A DNA stretch of 64,000 nucleotides, from assembly GCA_026770025.1 (NCBI GenBank), contig JAMXDE010000009.1, forward strand, positions 620,001 to 684,000. Reading direction: 5' to 3'. The notes under the pieces were generated by a model. It was given only the letters and a program-made list of their open reading frames with translations, searched no databases and had not been told where the DNA came from. The translations under genes were made by a program, and so were the position numbers. Within the stretch, counting starts at the first letter, position 1, and every line of letters begins with the position of its first letter. The DNA is from Craspedostauros australis. Its lineage: Eukaryota > Bacillariophyta > Bacillariophyceae > Mastogloiales > Achnanthaceae. Positions 1 through 9,717 of this stretch are shown piece by piece.

Positions 1-1959
1 ACGTTCTGTGTCCAAACCGACTCCGTAGAGGCAGTAGATCTTCATGTCAGGGGCGTACGGCAGAGGAGTTCTTGTCATGTCGTGCCATATTGATTTCTGG
101 TTGCGCTCCCGTTCATCGAAGCTAACGTGCTTGGGCGACGATAGGTTGGGCCCCTTGCCAGCGCCGTACTCAGACAGGAACCGGATGGCCTGCTCGACTG
201 TCGGCATTTGAAATTGGTCGAACTTCCTGATCGCGTCCTCCAGCGCCGACTCAAGTGTGGACAGTGAGCGTGGAGTTGATCGCGTTTGCTGTTGCTTTTG
301 CTGTTTTGGTCGAGAGTGTTGTTGCGTTGCTTGTGATTGTGCCTGACCCTGTGTGGGCGATGCAGACGCGGATGATTCTGCCGATGCGTTTCCAGATCCT
401 GTCGTACGAGTATTGGGCTGTGATGGTTCTTCGGCCTGCGCAGATACTTTTGCGACACTGTGAGTCATGACAAAGAGCGGCATTGCTTGCGTCGTTTCCT
501 TTCGCTTCCTGAACACGCCTTTGATTCTCTTCATGAAGCTATTGCCTTTTCGTGGTTCAGCCACGCTACCATCGTCTTGCACATTTTCGCTGGAGAGTGC
601 ACCACAGTTGCAAGTGGGACTGCCAACCTGCGCATTCGCATCACCCGAGAACTGATGAAGACCACTCGTGTTGGACGCGCCGCATTCAATGTCGGCGCCC
701 ACAGCCCACAGAGCATCGCCACCCTTGGGCAGCATGGACCACAGGGATCCCCAGGTGGACCACAGATCGCGCCTCAGTTCGCGGCCGACGAATTGTTCCA
801 CCAGGCTCCGCAGCGGCCCCATGACGACCGTGTCGCTCATCTCGCCCGACAGCAAGGCGGATGCGGCCTTGGGGACACCGAGTTGCGCACCAGCGATGTT
901 GATGTAGGTATGAATGTGATCATTGACCCAGGTTTTGCCGCCGTTGCCACCCTCGCGCGACGTGACCCACGCGAAGAAGTAGTGGACGAGGATGGCGCCC
1001 AGAGAATGGGATGAGAGGATGACCTTCTTGCCCGTCGTCTTCTTGTACGCTTCGATCTTGTACTTGAGTTTTGTGAGGTATCCGTCCCGCTCCTCCAACA
1101 GCGGGAACGCCAACCGCCAGTCGTACGATTCCAGGGACATCCGGCTGCCATCGTAACCAGTATCCGCGAGGTTCTCCAGTATCTTGGCCCACACCCAGTA
1201 CGATGGCATGAAGTAGTCCGCCGCCTCAAATCCCTCCGACGCACGCAGTCGAACATCTTGAGGATCCAGGCCGGTGAAGGGATCGAGCGACATGTGCTGG
1301 AAGAAGCAGTCGCGTTCCATGAGGAAATGCTTGGCACTGGAGATGCCACCCCACATCTTCTGACGGAAGTACTTGCGCGCGCACTCCTTGCCCTTCCAAA
1401 CCTCCAGGCCGCTCGTGACGAAGCCGGGGATCATGACCACGGGGTATTGGCCTTTGGCGCCCTGTTTTGACAGCTGGTAGCCCGGGCGCTCGCGCTCGCC
1501 CATGAGATGGCCGACGGACAGCGCAGTTTCGTTGGCGAGGTAGTTCCAGTAGGCGGTGTATTCGTTGAAGTTGTGCGGCATGAGCCATTGGGTCATGTTC
1601 GCGTCCATTGCGAACATAGGCGAGGTGGACCACTCCATGAGCTTGTGCTGCTCCAGCTGCTGCTGCAACGTGGGAACCACCCTCTGCACGACGATTTCGT
1701 TGAGGTTCTGCTGGATGATGCCGAACTTCTTGAGAACGACCGCCACCAGCATCTGGCTCAACCAGAAGGATGCGGCGAAGAGCACTAGCTGACGCGACGC
1801 CGTGCGACAGGACGTCCTGTCCTCATCGTCGACATCATCAACATCTTGGCCGTCGATCAGTGGCTGTGCGCCCAAGTCATCAGGACGCACTCCATCTTGT
1901 GCAGTTGGACTTGGAGTCGGACTTGGAGTCGTAGTTGCTGTGGCGGTGCGGTCTGACAT
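1..1959 (-). CDS. Phospholipid:diacylglycerol acyltransferase (PDAT/LCAT family), 3' end beyond the window
   Basis: The minus strand is open from an ATG at 1959 to the left edge, giving 653 codons without a stop or intron. The predicted protein starts with an acidic cytosolic tail, then one hydrophobic anchor near residues 65-85 (QLVLFAASFWLSQMLVAVVL). This is the type II topology of ER PDATs. The LCAT-type alpha/beta-hydrolase domain follows: VMIPGFVTSGLEVW near 170, and the nucleophile elbow SHSLG with the putative catalytic Ser at about residue 319. The motif PDMKIYCLYGVG at the very edge is typical of this family just before the remaining triad residues, which should lie outside the window. 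PDATs transfer an acyl chain from a phospholipid to diacylglycerol, making triacylglycerol. An S/Q/T-rich low-complexity insert near residues 520-590 makes the protein longer than yeast Lro1. Family call firm; substrate inferred. Confidence 0.9.
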   Translation of the reverse strand, partial: MSDRTATATTTPSPTPSPTAQDGVRPDDLGAQPLIDGQDVDDVDDEDRTSCRTASRQLVLFAASFWLSQMLVAVVLKKFGIIQQNLNEIVVQRVVPTLQQQLEQHKLMEWSTSPMFAMDANMTQWLMPHNFNEYTAYWNYLANETALSVGHLMGERERPGYQLSKQGAKGQYPVVMIPGFVTSGLEVWKGKECARKYFRQKMWGGISSAKHFLMERDCFFQHMSLDPFTGLDPQDVRLRASEGFEAADYFMPSYWVWAKILENLADTGYDGSRMSLESYDWRLAFPLLEERDGYLTKLKYKIEAYKKTTGKKVILSSHSLGAILVHYFFAWVTSREGGNGGKTWVNDHIHTYINIAGAQLGVPKAASALLSGEMSDTVVMGPLRSLVEQFVGRELRRDLWSTWGSLWSMLPKGGDALWAVGADIECGASNTSGLHQFSGDANAQVGSPTCNCGALSSENVQDDGSVAEPRKGNSFMKRIKGVFRKRKETTQAMPLFVMTHSVAKVSAQAEEPSQPNTRTTGSGNASAESSASASPTQGQAQSQATQQHSRPKQQKQQQTRSTPRSLSTLESALEDAIRKFDQFQMPTVEQAIRFLSEYGAGKGPNLSSPKHVSFDERERNQKSIWHDMTRTPLPYAPDMKIYCLYGVGLDTER

Positions 1960-3459
1960 GATTGCATCTGATGATTGGTTATGTGATGATAGGAGCAGCC
2001 GTTTCTGTGCGGTTTCGTCCGCGGTCGCGTGAGTGATCATCCTGTCTTTGGAATGTGTGTCCGTTGAATGTTGCGCGGATCGTGGGTGGTCGATGGTTGT
2101 TGCTGTTGCTGTTGCGTGTACTGCCGTTGCTTCTGTGGATCGTTGCGCCAGCTGCTCCTGTCCTCTCTGTCCCTCTCCGTTTTGGATCCTTGTATTGCTG
2201 TTGTTGTTGCTGTTGTTGTGGTGGTGAATACTGTTGCATGCGTCGATTGTGTTGCTGTTGCTGGTGCTCATGGTGTCCACGTATGGACCTGCGAGCTCTG
2301 CAGGAGAGTAGCAGTATGGTGGTCGCAGGCGCTGCTGTTGTCTGCGATGATGACAATCGGAGTTCCTCCAACACAGTCGACCTCTGTCCTTGATTCCTTT
2401 CTTCGTCCAGAACTGCCGAGAACAGTCTCCACCTTGCGGGCGGTTGTTCCCAACTGAAGTTTGAGTGATGTTGCTGTCACCTTCCACGGCGTCAACAAGA
2501 GTGATCACCAGTTGTCAATGAGCGGTGTCAAAGGGGGCGCGTGTGGTTGCGGTGTCGGTATTGTGTGTCGTGGACATCAAAGCGAGATGCGTTTCTGAGA
2601 CATGTTGATGGATGGAGAACGTGGAGGAGCAACCGAATCCAACACAGAGAGAGAAAGAGAGAGGTGGGACTCCTTTCCCAATTTGCGAACCAGAACAAAG
2701 TGGATGCAGAGTATCCAAACGAAGGCTTTCGGCTTCCTTTTCGCTCTCTTTTCGCAGTCACGCTCAGTCGTCGACGTGCGCTTTGTTGGTTGGTGATGTG
2801 TTCATCCACACGTTGTCGTCACTCCGAGCTTCTCGTTCGTGAAATCTTCCTTCTTCGCCTTCGCATTTTGTTCGTTCTCGAGAACATGATACCAACACTT
2901 CTTCATTTGTCGAAACACGGTTCAATCGTGACTCGAAACATGTAACTCGAATGCGCGTCCGGACGAAGGCCATACCGACACACAAATCTAGAGAGAGAGA
3001 GAGAGTAGATGATAAGTGCACAATCTCAACGTCAGGATTGAACATGTTCGTGGCGGTCGTCGCAATGTCGTATCCTCTCCGTCACCCTCTGCAACACAGG
3101 GAGCATAGATCATTGCTTCGGCATACTCTCTAGAGAGAACATGAGGATGGAGATCGTCTCACCTGCACGACGAAGATCTACTTTGTGCTTGGACAAGCAC
3201 GGCGCCAGTAGTCGTACGAGCAAGGGACGAACCTCTCTCTCTCTCTCCCTCTCTCCAGAATACTCCATTGGGATCGGATTTTCCACGCCATGGGATCGTA
3301 GATTGACATGGGCATTGGGCGTGCCAGCCTGATTGGGAGCTTCTCAAGTTGCGGAAGAAGGCTTCTAAGAAGAGTGTTATAAAGCATAGCTCACCCTTGG
3401 GCTTGTCCACGTCCTTGTGCACGTGACTGTGAGAATGGCCATGGTGTTTGTTTCGCATG
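1960..3459. other. Intergenic/UTR stretch with microsatellites
   Basis: I see no supportable gene here. The stretch holds the 5' flank of the PDAT gene and the 3' flank of the RING gene. Notable are an imperfect GTT/CTG triplet tract near 2096-2260, which would read as polyglutamine on the minus strand, an (AG)n run near 2990-3006 and a (CT)n run near 3234-3257. The small open frames are low-complexity and have no recognisable domain. Confidence 0.6.
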
Positions 3460-4500
3460 TTAAATGGGGTATTCATCGAATAACGTGTCTTGCATCTCTT
3501 CGAACCTGGAATTTTGATTTGCAGAGAACCAACTCGACGACATACAAACGTCTATAACGTCCTCCAATTGATCGATCCAGAGATCGGGATCAAGGCCGCC
3601 GCTGCGAATCCAACGGCCCTGCAAATTACGGATGGCTTCGAACACCTTGTTCCTATCCACGTTGCTGGGCTTCCTCGTCGGATTTCGTTCGACCAAGGCC
3701 ACGATCTCGCTCAGATCGTTCATGGTCCATGCGTAGTTGCCATCGAAGTAAGGATCAACAGTGGGTTCCTGACTTGCCTGAGTCTCCTGGACTGTCGGTT
3801 GTGGCATTGATGCCCGTGGCGACGATGACGGAGGTGCTTGCTGCTGACCGCCTCGTCTCTGCTGGCGACTCCCGGCTTCGCCTCCTCTTCCTCCTTGTTG
3901 CTTCTTCGGACGCAGTTGTGACAACTGCTGCTTGAGCTTCCGATTTTCACGCTCCAACGAGCAGATCTTCCTGTCTTGCTCCTCCCCGCTCACTGCCATG
4001 ATCTCGCACATCTCACTCATGTGCTTGAGTTCTGTCAGCAAGTACATCACCTGCGCCGCCAGCGCTTCCTTGTCATCCTCCTCGTTGGCGTTGGCGTTCT
4101 TCTTCCGCTCCGCAGATGCTGCTTGGCAACGCTCGCTGGCATGGTCAAGGTACATGCCCATGGTGCCTCGCCAAGCGCATCCTTCGTACGGGCATTTGAC
4201 CTGGATACTTTCCCAGACGCGTCGCAGCACGCCTTTCATGGGAGTCACGCTGCGGATCTCCTTGCGGTCCAGCGGGCAGCAGATGTGAGCGGGTCTGACG
4301 GCGCCGGGCACGGTCGTTGCATTCAGACAATTCACCATCTCGTCGTAGCACTCTCTGCAGAACACATGGTCGCACGGGCTGACGACCGGATTCCAGATGG
4401 GTATCTCCAAGCAAACGGAGCAAACGAGGTCCTGGTAGATGCTCGTTTCGCTGTCCTTGTGCAGGAGGATCGGTGTCTTGGTGGCCGAAGCTCGCTGCAT
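3460..4500 (-). CDS. RING finger plus TRAF-type zinc finger protein, likely E3 ubiquitin ligase
   Basis: Single-exon frame of 346 residues from an ATG at 4500. Residues 27-78 form a RING: C27-x2-C30, C43-x-H45, C48-x2-C51, then C75-P-L-D78. The aspartate in the last ligand position is the C3HC3D arrangement also seen in TRAF RINGs. A second finger follows (C103-x4-C108-x11-H120-x4-C125), resembling a TRAF-type zinc finger. Residues about 145-200 form a likely coiled coil, followed by a Q/G/R/S-rich linker. A folded-looking C-terminal segment (about 245-346, with YFDGNYAWTMNDLSEIV) is not recognised. RING plus TRAF-type finger plus coiled coil suggests an oligomeric ubiquitin ligase; the substrate is unknown. 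There is no TRAF-C/MATH domain, so it is not a true TRAF. Confidence 0.85.
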   Translation of the reverse strand: MQRASATKTPILLHKDSETSIYQDLVCSVCLEIPIWNPVVSPCDHVFCRECYDEMVNCLNATTVPGAVRPAHICCPLDRKEIRSVTPMKGVLRRVWESIQVKCPYEGCAWRGTMGMYLDHASERCQAASAERKKNANANEEDDKEALAAQVMYLLTELKHMSEMCEIMAVSGEEQDRKICSLERENRKLKQQLSQLRPKKQQGGRGGEAGSRQQRRGGQQQAPPSSSPRASMPQPTVQETQASQEPTVDPYFDGNYAWTMNDLSEIVALVERNPTRKPSNVDRNKVFEAIRNLQGRWIRSGGLDPDLWIDQLEDVIDVCMSSSWFSANQNSRFEEMQDTLFDEYPI

Positions 4501-5191
4501 TGTGTTGCATTACACGATTACTTGTATTACGTATGACGATGCTTGTGCTGCACTTGCTTCCTGGTTTGCTATGATGAGGCGTGGGTGGATGGCTTGTGTT
4601 GGCCAGTCACTCTCTCTTCCATCACCATCCCCATGTTCTTGTGAGGTGATCGCGGTGTTGATCGTGGTGTTGGTCTTGTGTTTTCGATGATTCGCAAAAG
4701 TAGTAGTCCCCCAAAACACGGTTCGCAAAATCGAAATGGGCCAATGAGGGGCCAAGGAATCGCCTGCTCTTTTAGGGCACCCCGTCCTGCGACAGTGCTG
4801 TCCCCCAATCGCAGGAGGCACAACGGACGCCCATGCCCATGACGTCATGGAGGTATCGGAACATTTGACAATCACTGCTGTGGTACACTTTATTGTTGTC
4901 ATCGGCCTTGTTGGCTGCATGCATGAATGGGAATGGATGCCCTCTCTTTTGGGGGAAAACGTTGACGGACCCTTTTTGCCAGATTTGAATCGGCATTTTC
5001 TTCGTCTTGCGCGACACATAATTTGGCTCACAGACCGATCGGAACAAAAACAGCAGCGGAGCAGCAGCGGAACAGCAGCGCAACAGATGCTTGATGTTCT
5101 CCACCATGGTGCCCTTGTTTTGCAATGAAAGTCATCCTCCCACCTCCATCATACCACCCTGCATACTGCCAACCAGCTTGATATCGCCAGC
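4501..5191. other. Intergenic
   Basis: Divergent flank between the minus-strand RING gene and the plus-strand recombinase gene. No convincing gene or RNA was seen. A short block with repeated 'cagcagcgga' units lies near 5050-5080. Confidence 0.5.
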
Positions 5192-7852
5192 ATGACCACC
5201 ACCGCCAATCCCACCGCCAATCCAACTGCGCGTTCCGTCGTGGCTGCTGCTGATCCGCCCACTGCTACGCTCAACGCTGTATCCATCGCAGCTCCCATTG
5301 CTGCACCCGCCGCTGTGCCCATCATGGTGCTTCCTGCTCCACCCACCGCAGTTCCTGCTACTGGACCTGGAGCAATGGTCGTTGATGCACCCACCGCTGC
5401 GCCCGCTGCTACACTCGCCGCCGAACCCAACACTGCCAATACTGGCGCCGCGGTTGAGACTACTGCAGCTGCCTGCACTGTGCATACTGTATCTACAGCA
5501 CAGCAAAGCAAAAACGCGAAGGTGATTGCATTCATGGCATATGTCTTTGATCTGCAATTCACCAGAGACGACATCAAGGAGATCAAGAAGGGAGTGCTTC
5601 CCTTCACTCGTGAGCAGTACGATGCTGTCCGTCCTGTGCACATTGCCAACTTCTTGCGCAAGAAGGCATTTGGAACAGAGAATCCTGCTCCTGGTGCCTC
5701 ATCCTCCTATGCGAGGCTTGGAACACTGAGGGGCTACTATTCTGCTATCTCCAGCATCATGATTGATGGGGAAAATAGATGGTCCAATCGACACGAGGTT
5801 GGTAATCCATGCCGCAGTCAGCCTGTCTGGGATGTGATCAATGCAGTCAAGAAGCTGGAAAAGAAAGGAGATTGCAAGGAGGGGAGCGAGAGGGAACCAT
5901 TTGAGCTCGAAGAGTTTGAACAGGTCCTGTCTATGCTCGCTGACTCCAGCGATGATGTCGCTGCGTACAGTCTCACCGCATTTTTCAAGTTGCAATTCCA
6001 TCTTATTGGTCGCTGTGACGATATTGCGAACCTTCGGTTCAGCTACTTCTCCACCATCCCAAATGCTCCTGGCCATATCGGCATCAAAGTCATGAAGTCC
6101 AAGAATGCTGCAGAGATCAGCAGGATTGCATTGCAGATTATTGTCGGATCATTCGATATCAAGTACTGTCCGATCCTTGCTCTTGCCATCCATATGGAGG
6201 CATCTATGCACAAGACAGAACGAGAGGAGCCCTACCTGTTCTCCATGCGTGGTACTGGCGACAAGGTGCCCAAGCTGACTCTTTCAGTAACGAAGGATGC
6301 GATCTCCCACTGCGTGAACGATCCAGAGTTCAAGGTGATCTCTAGCGAAGGGCCCATCAAGCGCCTCGGAACCCACTCCATCCGCAAGTGTTCCGCCACC
6401 CACGCAATGAACGTTGGTTGCTGCTTCACTACTGTCGTAGAGCGCGCCCGCTGGATGCTGCCCCAGCGAACTATTCTGAACAAGTACGTTCCTGCCACTC
6501 TCTCGTATCCTGATGCAGAGGTAGCATGCAGATCCACGCCCGAAGCACCATGCACCTACAAGATTGTCAAGCCTGAAGTCGTCACAGATGATTGGCTCCT
6601 CGACAATGTCGCAAGGAAGATCCGACATCGTCTTGCCCGTCCCCTTGCCCTTGCATTTGCTCGTGGCCTGCTGTGGGGTGCAATGGACGCACATGCCTCC
6701 AAGATGATGCCTGCATGGCTCTCTGACAGTGTGCGTAAGGCCTACTGCGAGCTGGCACAGAAATCTAACTTGGACCCAGATGCTAACCCAGTGGAGCGAG
6801 TCTGCCTCTACGTCGGCAACGTACGCGGCATGCTCAAGATCGCTGAGGGCCCACGTCCTATCATCAATCGAGCTGCTGGCACAGGTGGTAATCCATTTGA
6901 GGCCTACCAACATGCCGAAGGGGTGGGAAGGGTCACTGTAACCATGTTGGAGACCCAGCAGCTGGCGCTCGATGGCATCAAGTCGGGTATAGAGACGGTG
7001 AGGACCACTGTTGCATGCAACCAGCTCAAGAGCAACAAGATGGAGATGAAGCTGGACCTGATGGAGACGAAGCTAGACAGGATGGAGAACAAGCTCGACG
7101 TCCTCCTCGATCTTCTCACGAAGAACAGCAGCCATCATCAACCGCCCACCATCGATCTGGCACCAGCAGCATCTGTGCCAATTGATGTGCCTGTGCCATC
7201 CACACCAACACCAACCGAGACAGTACCAATTGATGTGCCTGTGCCACCAACACTGACCGAGACAGCACCAACCGAAGAACCTGAGTCATCTCTGCCAACG
7301 CCGATCGATGCACCTACACCAACTGTAACATTTGCACCTATGGAGGTCGAGCCAGAACTGTCTCCTGCAGCACAGGCAGAGGCCGAAGCAAGGCTGGAAG
7401 AGCAGAGATTGGAGCAAGCCGCGGCTGTGGCGGCAGAGCGGAAGCGAATCATGAAGCAAGCGAGAGCAAGAGCAGCCGCGATCTCACAGCGGACGAACAA
7501 ACCCGATCCTGGGAGAGCAGTCCTCACCCCGCAACTAGGTACGTTGGAGCTGCTCTGGAGAGAGTATCATGAGGGATTGTATGGGTTGATGGCAGCAAAA
7601 GAGATGAACAAAGAAACGGACTTGAAGAACGGCAACAACAAGTTCATTTGGAACCGTCGCAAGTTCATTTGGGAGGAGTTCGAGCGTCTCGCTGAGCTCG
7701 GCGTTGAAGGGCCAGCAGCATTAGCGAACATACACAGAGAGTTTGGCAAGATCGCCACTGGCCAACTCAACACCGCAATCGGCCAAAGGAACAGAGCCAA
7801 AAAGAAAGCCTCCAGAGCCGCTGCCAAAGCTGCCGCCGAAGCCAACAAGTAG
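5192..7852 (+). CDS. Crypton-like tyrosine recombinase with C-terminal GCR1_C-like domain
   Basis: Intact 886-residue frame. Residues 1-100 are Ala/Pro/Thr-rich. Residues 105-200 look like a core-binding domain. The catalytic domain shows the tyrosine-recombinase set: Arg I at R274 (LIGRCDD), a candidate Lys near 302-304, box II H395-x2-R398 (GTHSIRKC), W421, and a candidate nucleophile Y432 (ILNKYVP). A helical segment near 600-635 repeats MExKLDxME and is probably a coiled coil for oligomerisation. After a P/T-rich linker, residues about 780-835 (LWREYHEGLYG then WNRRKFIWEEFERL) resemble the GCR1_C DNA-binding domain found in fungal Cryptons. The protein would cut and join DNA to move a transposon by a tyrosine intermediate. 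No terminal repeats were found by eye, as expected for Cryptons. The absence of frameshifts or stops suggests recent activity or host use. A domesticated gene is the alternative. Confidence 0.8.
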   Translation: MTTTANPTANPTARSVVAAADPPTATLNAVSIAAPIAAPAAVPIMVLPAPPTAVPATGPGAMVVDAPTAAPAATLAAEPNTANTGAAVETTAAACTVHTVSTAQQSKNAKVIAFMAYVFDLQFTRDDIKEIKKGVLPFTREQYDAVRPVHIANFLRKKAFGTENPAPGASSSYARLGTLRGYYSAISSIMIDGENRWSNRHEVGNPCRSQPVWDVINAVKKLEKKGDCKEGSEREPFELEEFEQVLSMLADSSDDVAAYSLTAFFKLQFHLIGRCDDIANLRFSYFSTIPNAPGHIGIKVMKSKNAAEISRIALQIIVGSFDIKYCPILALAIHMEASMHKTEREEPYLFSMRGTGDKVPKLTLSVTKDAISHCVNDPEFKVISSEGPIKRLGTHSIRKCSATHAMNVGCCFTTVVERARWMLPQRTILNKYVPATLSYPDAEVACRSTPEAPCTYKIVKPEVVTDDWLLDNVARKIRHRLARPLALAFARGLLWGAMDAHASKMMPAWLSDSVRKAYCELAQKSNLDPDANPVERVCLYVGNVRGMLKIAEGPRPIINRAAGTGGNPFEAYQHAEGVGRVTVTMLETQQLALDGIKSGIETVRTTVACNQLKSNKMEMKLDLMETKLDRMENKLDVLLDLLTKNSSHHQPPTIDLAPAASVPIDVPVPSTPTPTETVPIDVPVPPTLTETAPTEEPESSLPTPIDAPTPTVTFAPMEVEPELSPAAQAEAEARLEEQRLEQAAAVAAERKRIMKQARARAAAISQRTNKPDPGRAVLTPQLGTLELLWREYHEGLYGLMAAKEMNKETDLKNGNNKFIWNRRKFIWEEFERLAELGVEGPAALANIHREFGKIATGQLNTAIGQRNRAKKKASRAAAKAAAEANK

Positions 7853-8203
7853 ACGTGAAGAATAGCAATTGTGATACAGTGACTTCTGGTGCATCTCTCG
7901 TGGCGTTTTGGTGTGCTTCACTGTGTGTGTTGGTGCTGGTACGCAGTGATTCGAATCGTGCGTCGACTTTCGGTCCAAAACAGAAACGATCGGGGTGTGA
8001 TCAGAATCAAGGAGAGCGAGGATGTTCGCGGCGATCGGAGAAACTTTTGTTGCGAATTGGTCATGCCTTTTTGCTTCCGTCATCTCAGCCGTTCGCACAG
8101 ATCGGCCATGGTCGATCCCAGAATCGACGAGGATGAGGATACACACGGTGATCACAAAACTTCGATGACGATTCGATTCGGAGTACTTCGCACAAACAAA
8201 AAA
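7853..8203. repeat. Diverged partial copies of the downstream duplicated unit
   Basis: No gene. Segments near 7990-8060 and 8097-8150 share a decayed version of the 'atcggcc...gaggatg...acggcgat' core seen in the duplicated units at 8204-9285. They therefore look like older copies of the same repeat. Confidence 0.4.
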
Positions 8204-8767
8204 GCATGACGCGCATAGCCATCACAGAGCGTTTTCGCGACTGCTCACCACAACACCATCGCTATTGTACTGATAACACTATGCTACTATACTATAGTAT
8301 TATACTATATAATAGAATACTATAGTATATTATTATACTACGGTACTCCACCACGATGCTACTACACTACTACGCTACTACACTACTACACTACTACACG
8401 ATCGAGGTGATTTCAATGATGTCCAACTCATCCTCGTCACCACATCATCGTGATGTGATGCGCAATACCATGGCATAATGAATACGAGGAGAGTGCACTT
8501 TTATGTTATAACATATAATTCAGACAATCATAGTATGATGCCTGTTAGGAATGGTATTTCTCTCATGGTCGTGTGCTTTCTCTGCTTTGGATTGTATTCC
8601 ATGCGACGGGAATCGGCCATGATGTCCCAGAACTGAGGAGAGTGAGGATGCGCACGGCGATTGGAGGAGTTTTGTTGTGGATCCGGTTCGAGTTTTGTGT
8701 GTCGCCGTCGTCTCTTTTTTCCGTCATCGTTCGTCCATGGGTCGACTCCAGAAAATGGCCGACAAAA
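8204..8767. repeat. Tandem duplication, unit 1 (about 564 bp)
   Basis: The unit starts at 'gcatgacgcgca' and is followed directly by a second copy. It carries an extra AT-rich block (about 8285-8340, rich in 'actatagtat') missing from unit 2; this explains the change of offset from 564 to 518 nt. Inside lie a perfect hairpin CACATCA-TCG-TGATGTG (8441-8457) and the 14-nt palindrome TATGTTATAACATA near 8503. No coding potential is evident. Confidence 0.85.
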
Positions 8768-9285
8768 GCATGACGCGCACAGCCATCACAGAGCGTTTTC
8801 GCGACTGCTCACCACAACACCATCGCTATTGTACTGATAACACTATGCTACTATACTAAGGTACTACGCTCCCACGCGACTACGCTCCCACGCTACTACA
8901 CTACTACACTACTACACGATCGAGGTGATTTCAATGATGTCCAACTCATCCTCGTCACCACATCATCACGATGTGATGCGCAATACGATGGCATAACGAA
9001 TACGAGGAGAACGCACTTTTATGTTATAACATATAATTCAGACAATCATAGTATGGTGCCTGTTAGGAATGGTATTTCTCTCATGGTCGTGTGATTTCTC
9101 TGCTTTGGATTGTGTTACATGCGACAGGAATCGGCCATGATGTCCCAGAACTGAGGAGAGTGAGGATGCGCACAGCGATTGGAGGAGTTTTGTTGTGGAT
9201 CCGATTCGAGTTTTGTGTGTCGCCGTCGTCCCTTTTTTCCGTCATCGTTCGCCCATGAGTCGACTCCAGAAAGTGGTCGACTGCT
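8768..9285. repeat. Tandem duplication, unit 2 (about 518 bp)
   Basis: Near-identical to unit 1 at a fixed offset of 518 nt over most of its length, for example the 'atcgaggtgatttc' and 'atggtatttctctcatgg' blocks. The hairpin survives with a changed loop (CACATC-ATCAC-GATGTG, 8959-8975), and the TATGTTATAACATA palindrome is unchanged. No gene. Confidence 0.85.
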
Positions 9286-9700
9286 GTGTGGGGAGTAGAG
9301 CAGGACGAAAAGGAGACACCAATCGAGCGGAGCACCGATACGACCGACATATCAGCGCTGCTCCAAGCGCAATGGATTGTGTCGTACCCCATTGTACATA
9401 ATTGAGCGGATCAGCTACAGTGTAGGCAGACAGATGAGACTTGACCAGAGTGGAATGAGGATGCGAACGAGCAGGGCGACCCATGTATGGGTAGTGCCAT
9501 CATCGAACATGATTGTTACCTTTGATCATTTGCGGTCGGGCTATTGGCCATTTCCAGAGGGCGCACATCATCAGGAATCCGTAGTGGGAGCAGGATGATT
9601 GATTGGAATGGCGAATTTGAACGAATGTGGTGGCGGTCGCCAGTATGCGCGTGATCGGTGGCATGTGAAAGAGAGATGATCGCAGCGTAGTATCGCAGGT

Positions 9701-9717
9701 ATTCAGATGGTCGATCA
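9701..9717. repeat. Left direct repeat, probable target-site duplication
   Basis: ATTCAGATGGTCGATCA occurs here and again at 11101-11117, exactly bracketing the retroelement fragment. Seventeen identical bases (18 with the preceding T) at this spacing fit a LINE-type target-site duplication. Confidence 0.75.

Noticed and set aside
1979-2374. 131-codon Gln-rich minus-strand frame upstream of the PDAT gene
   Set aside because: It is made by a GTT/CTG triplet tract. There is no domain, and it lies where the leader or promoter of the PDAT gene is expected.
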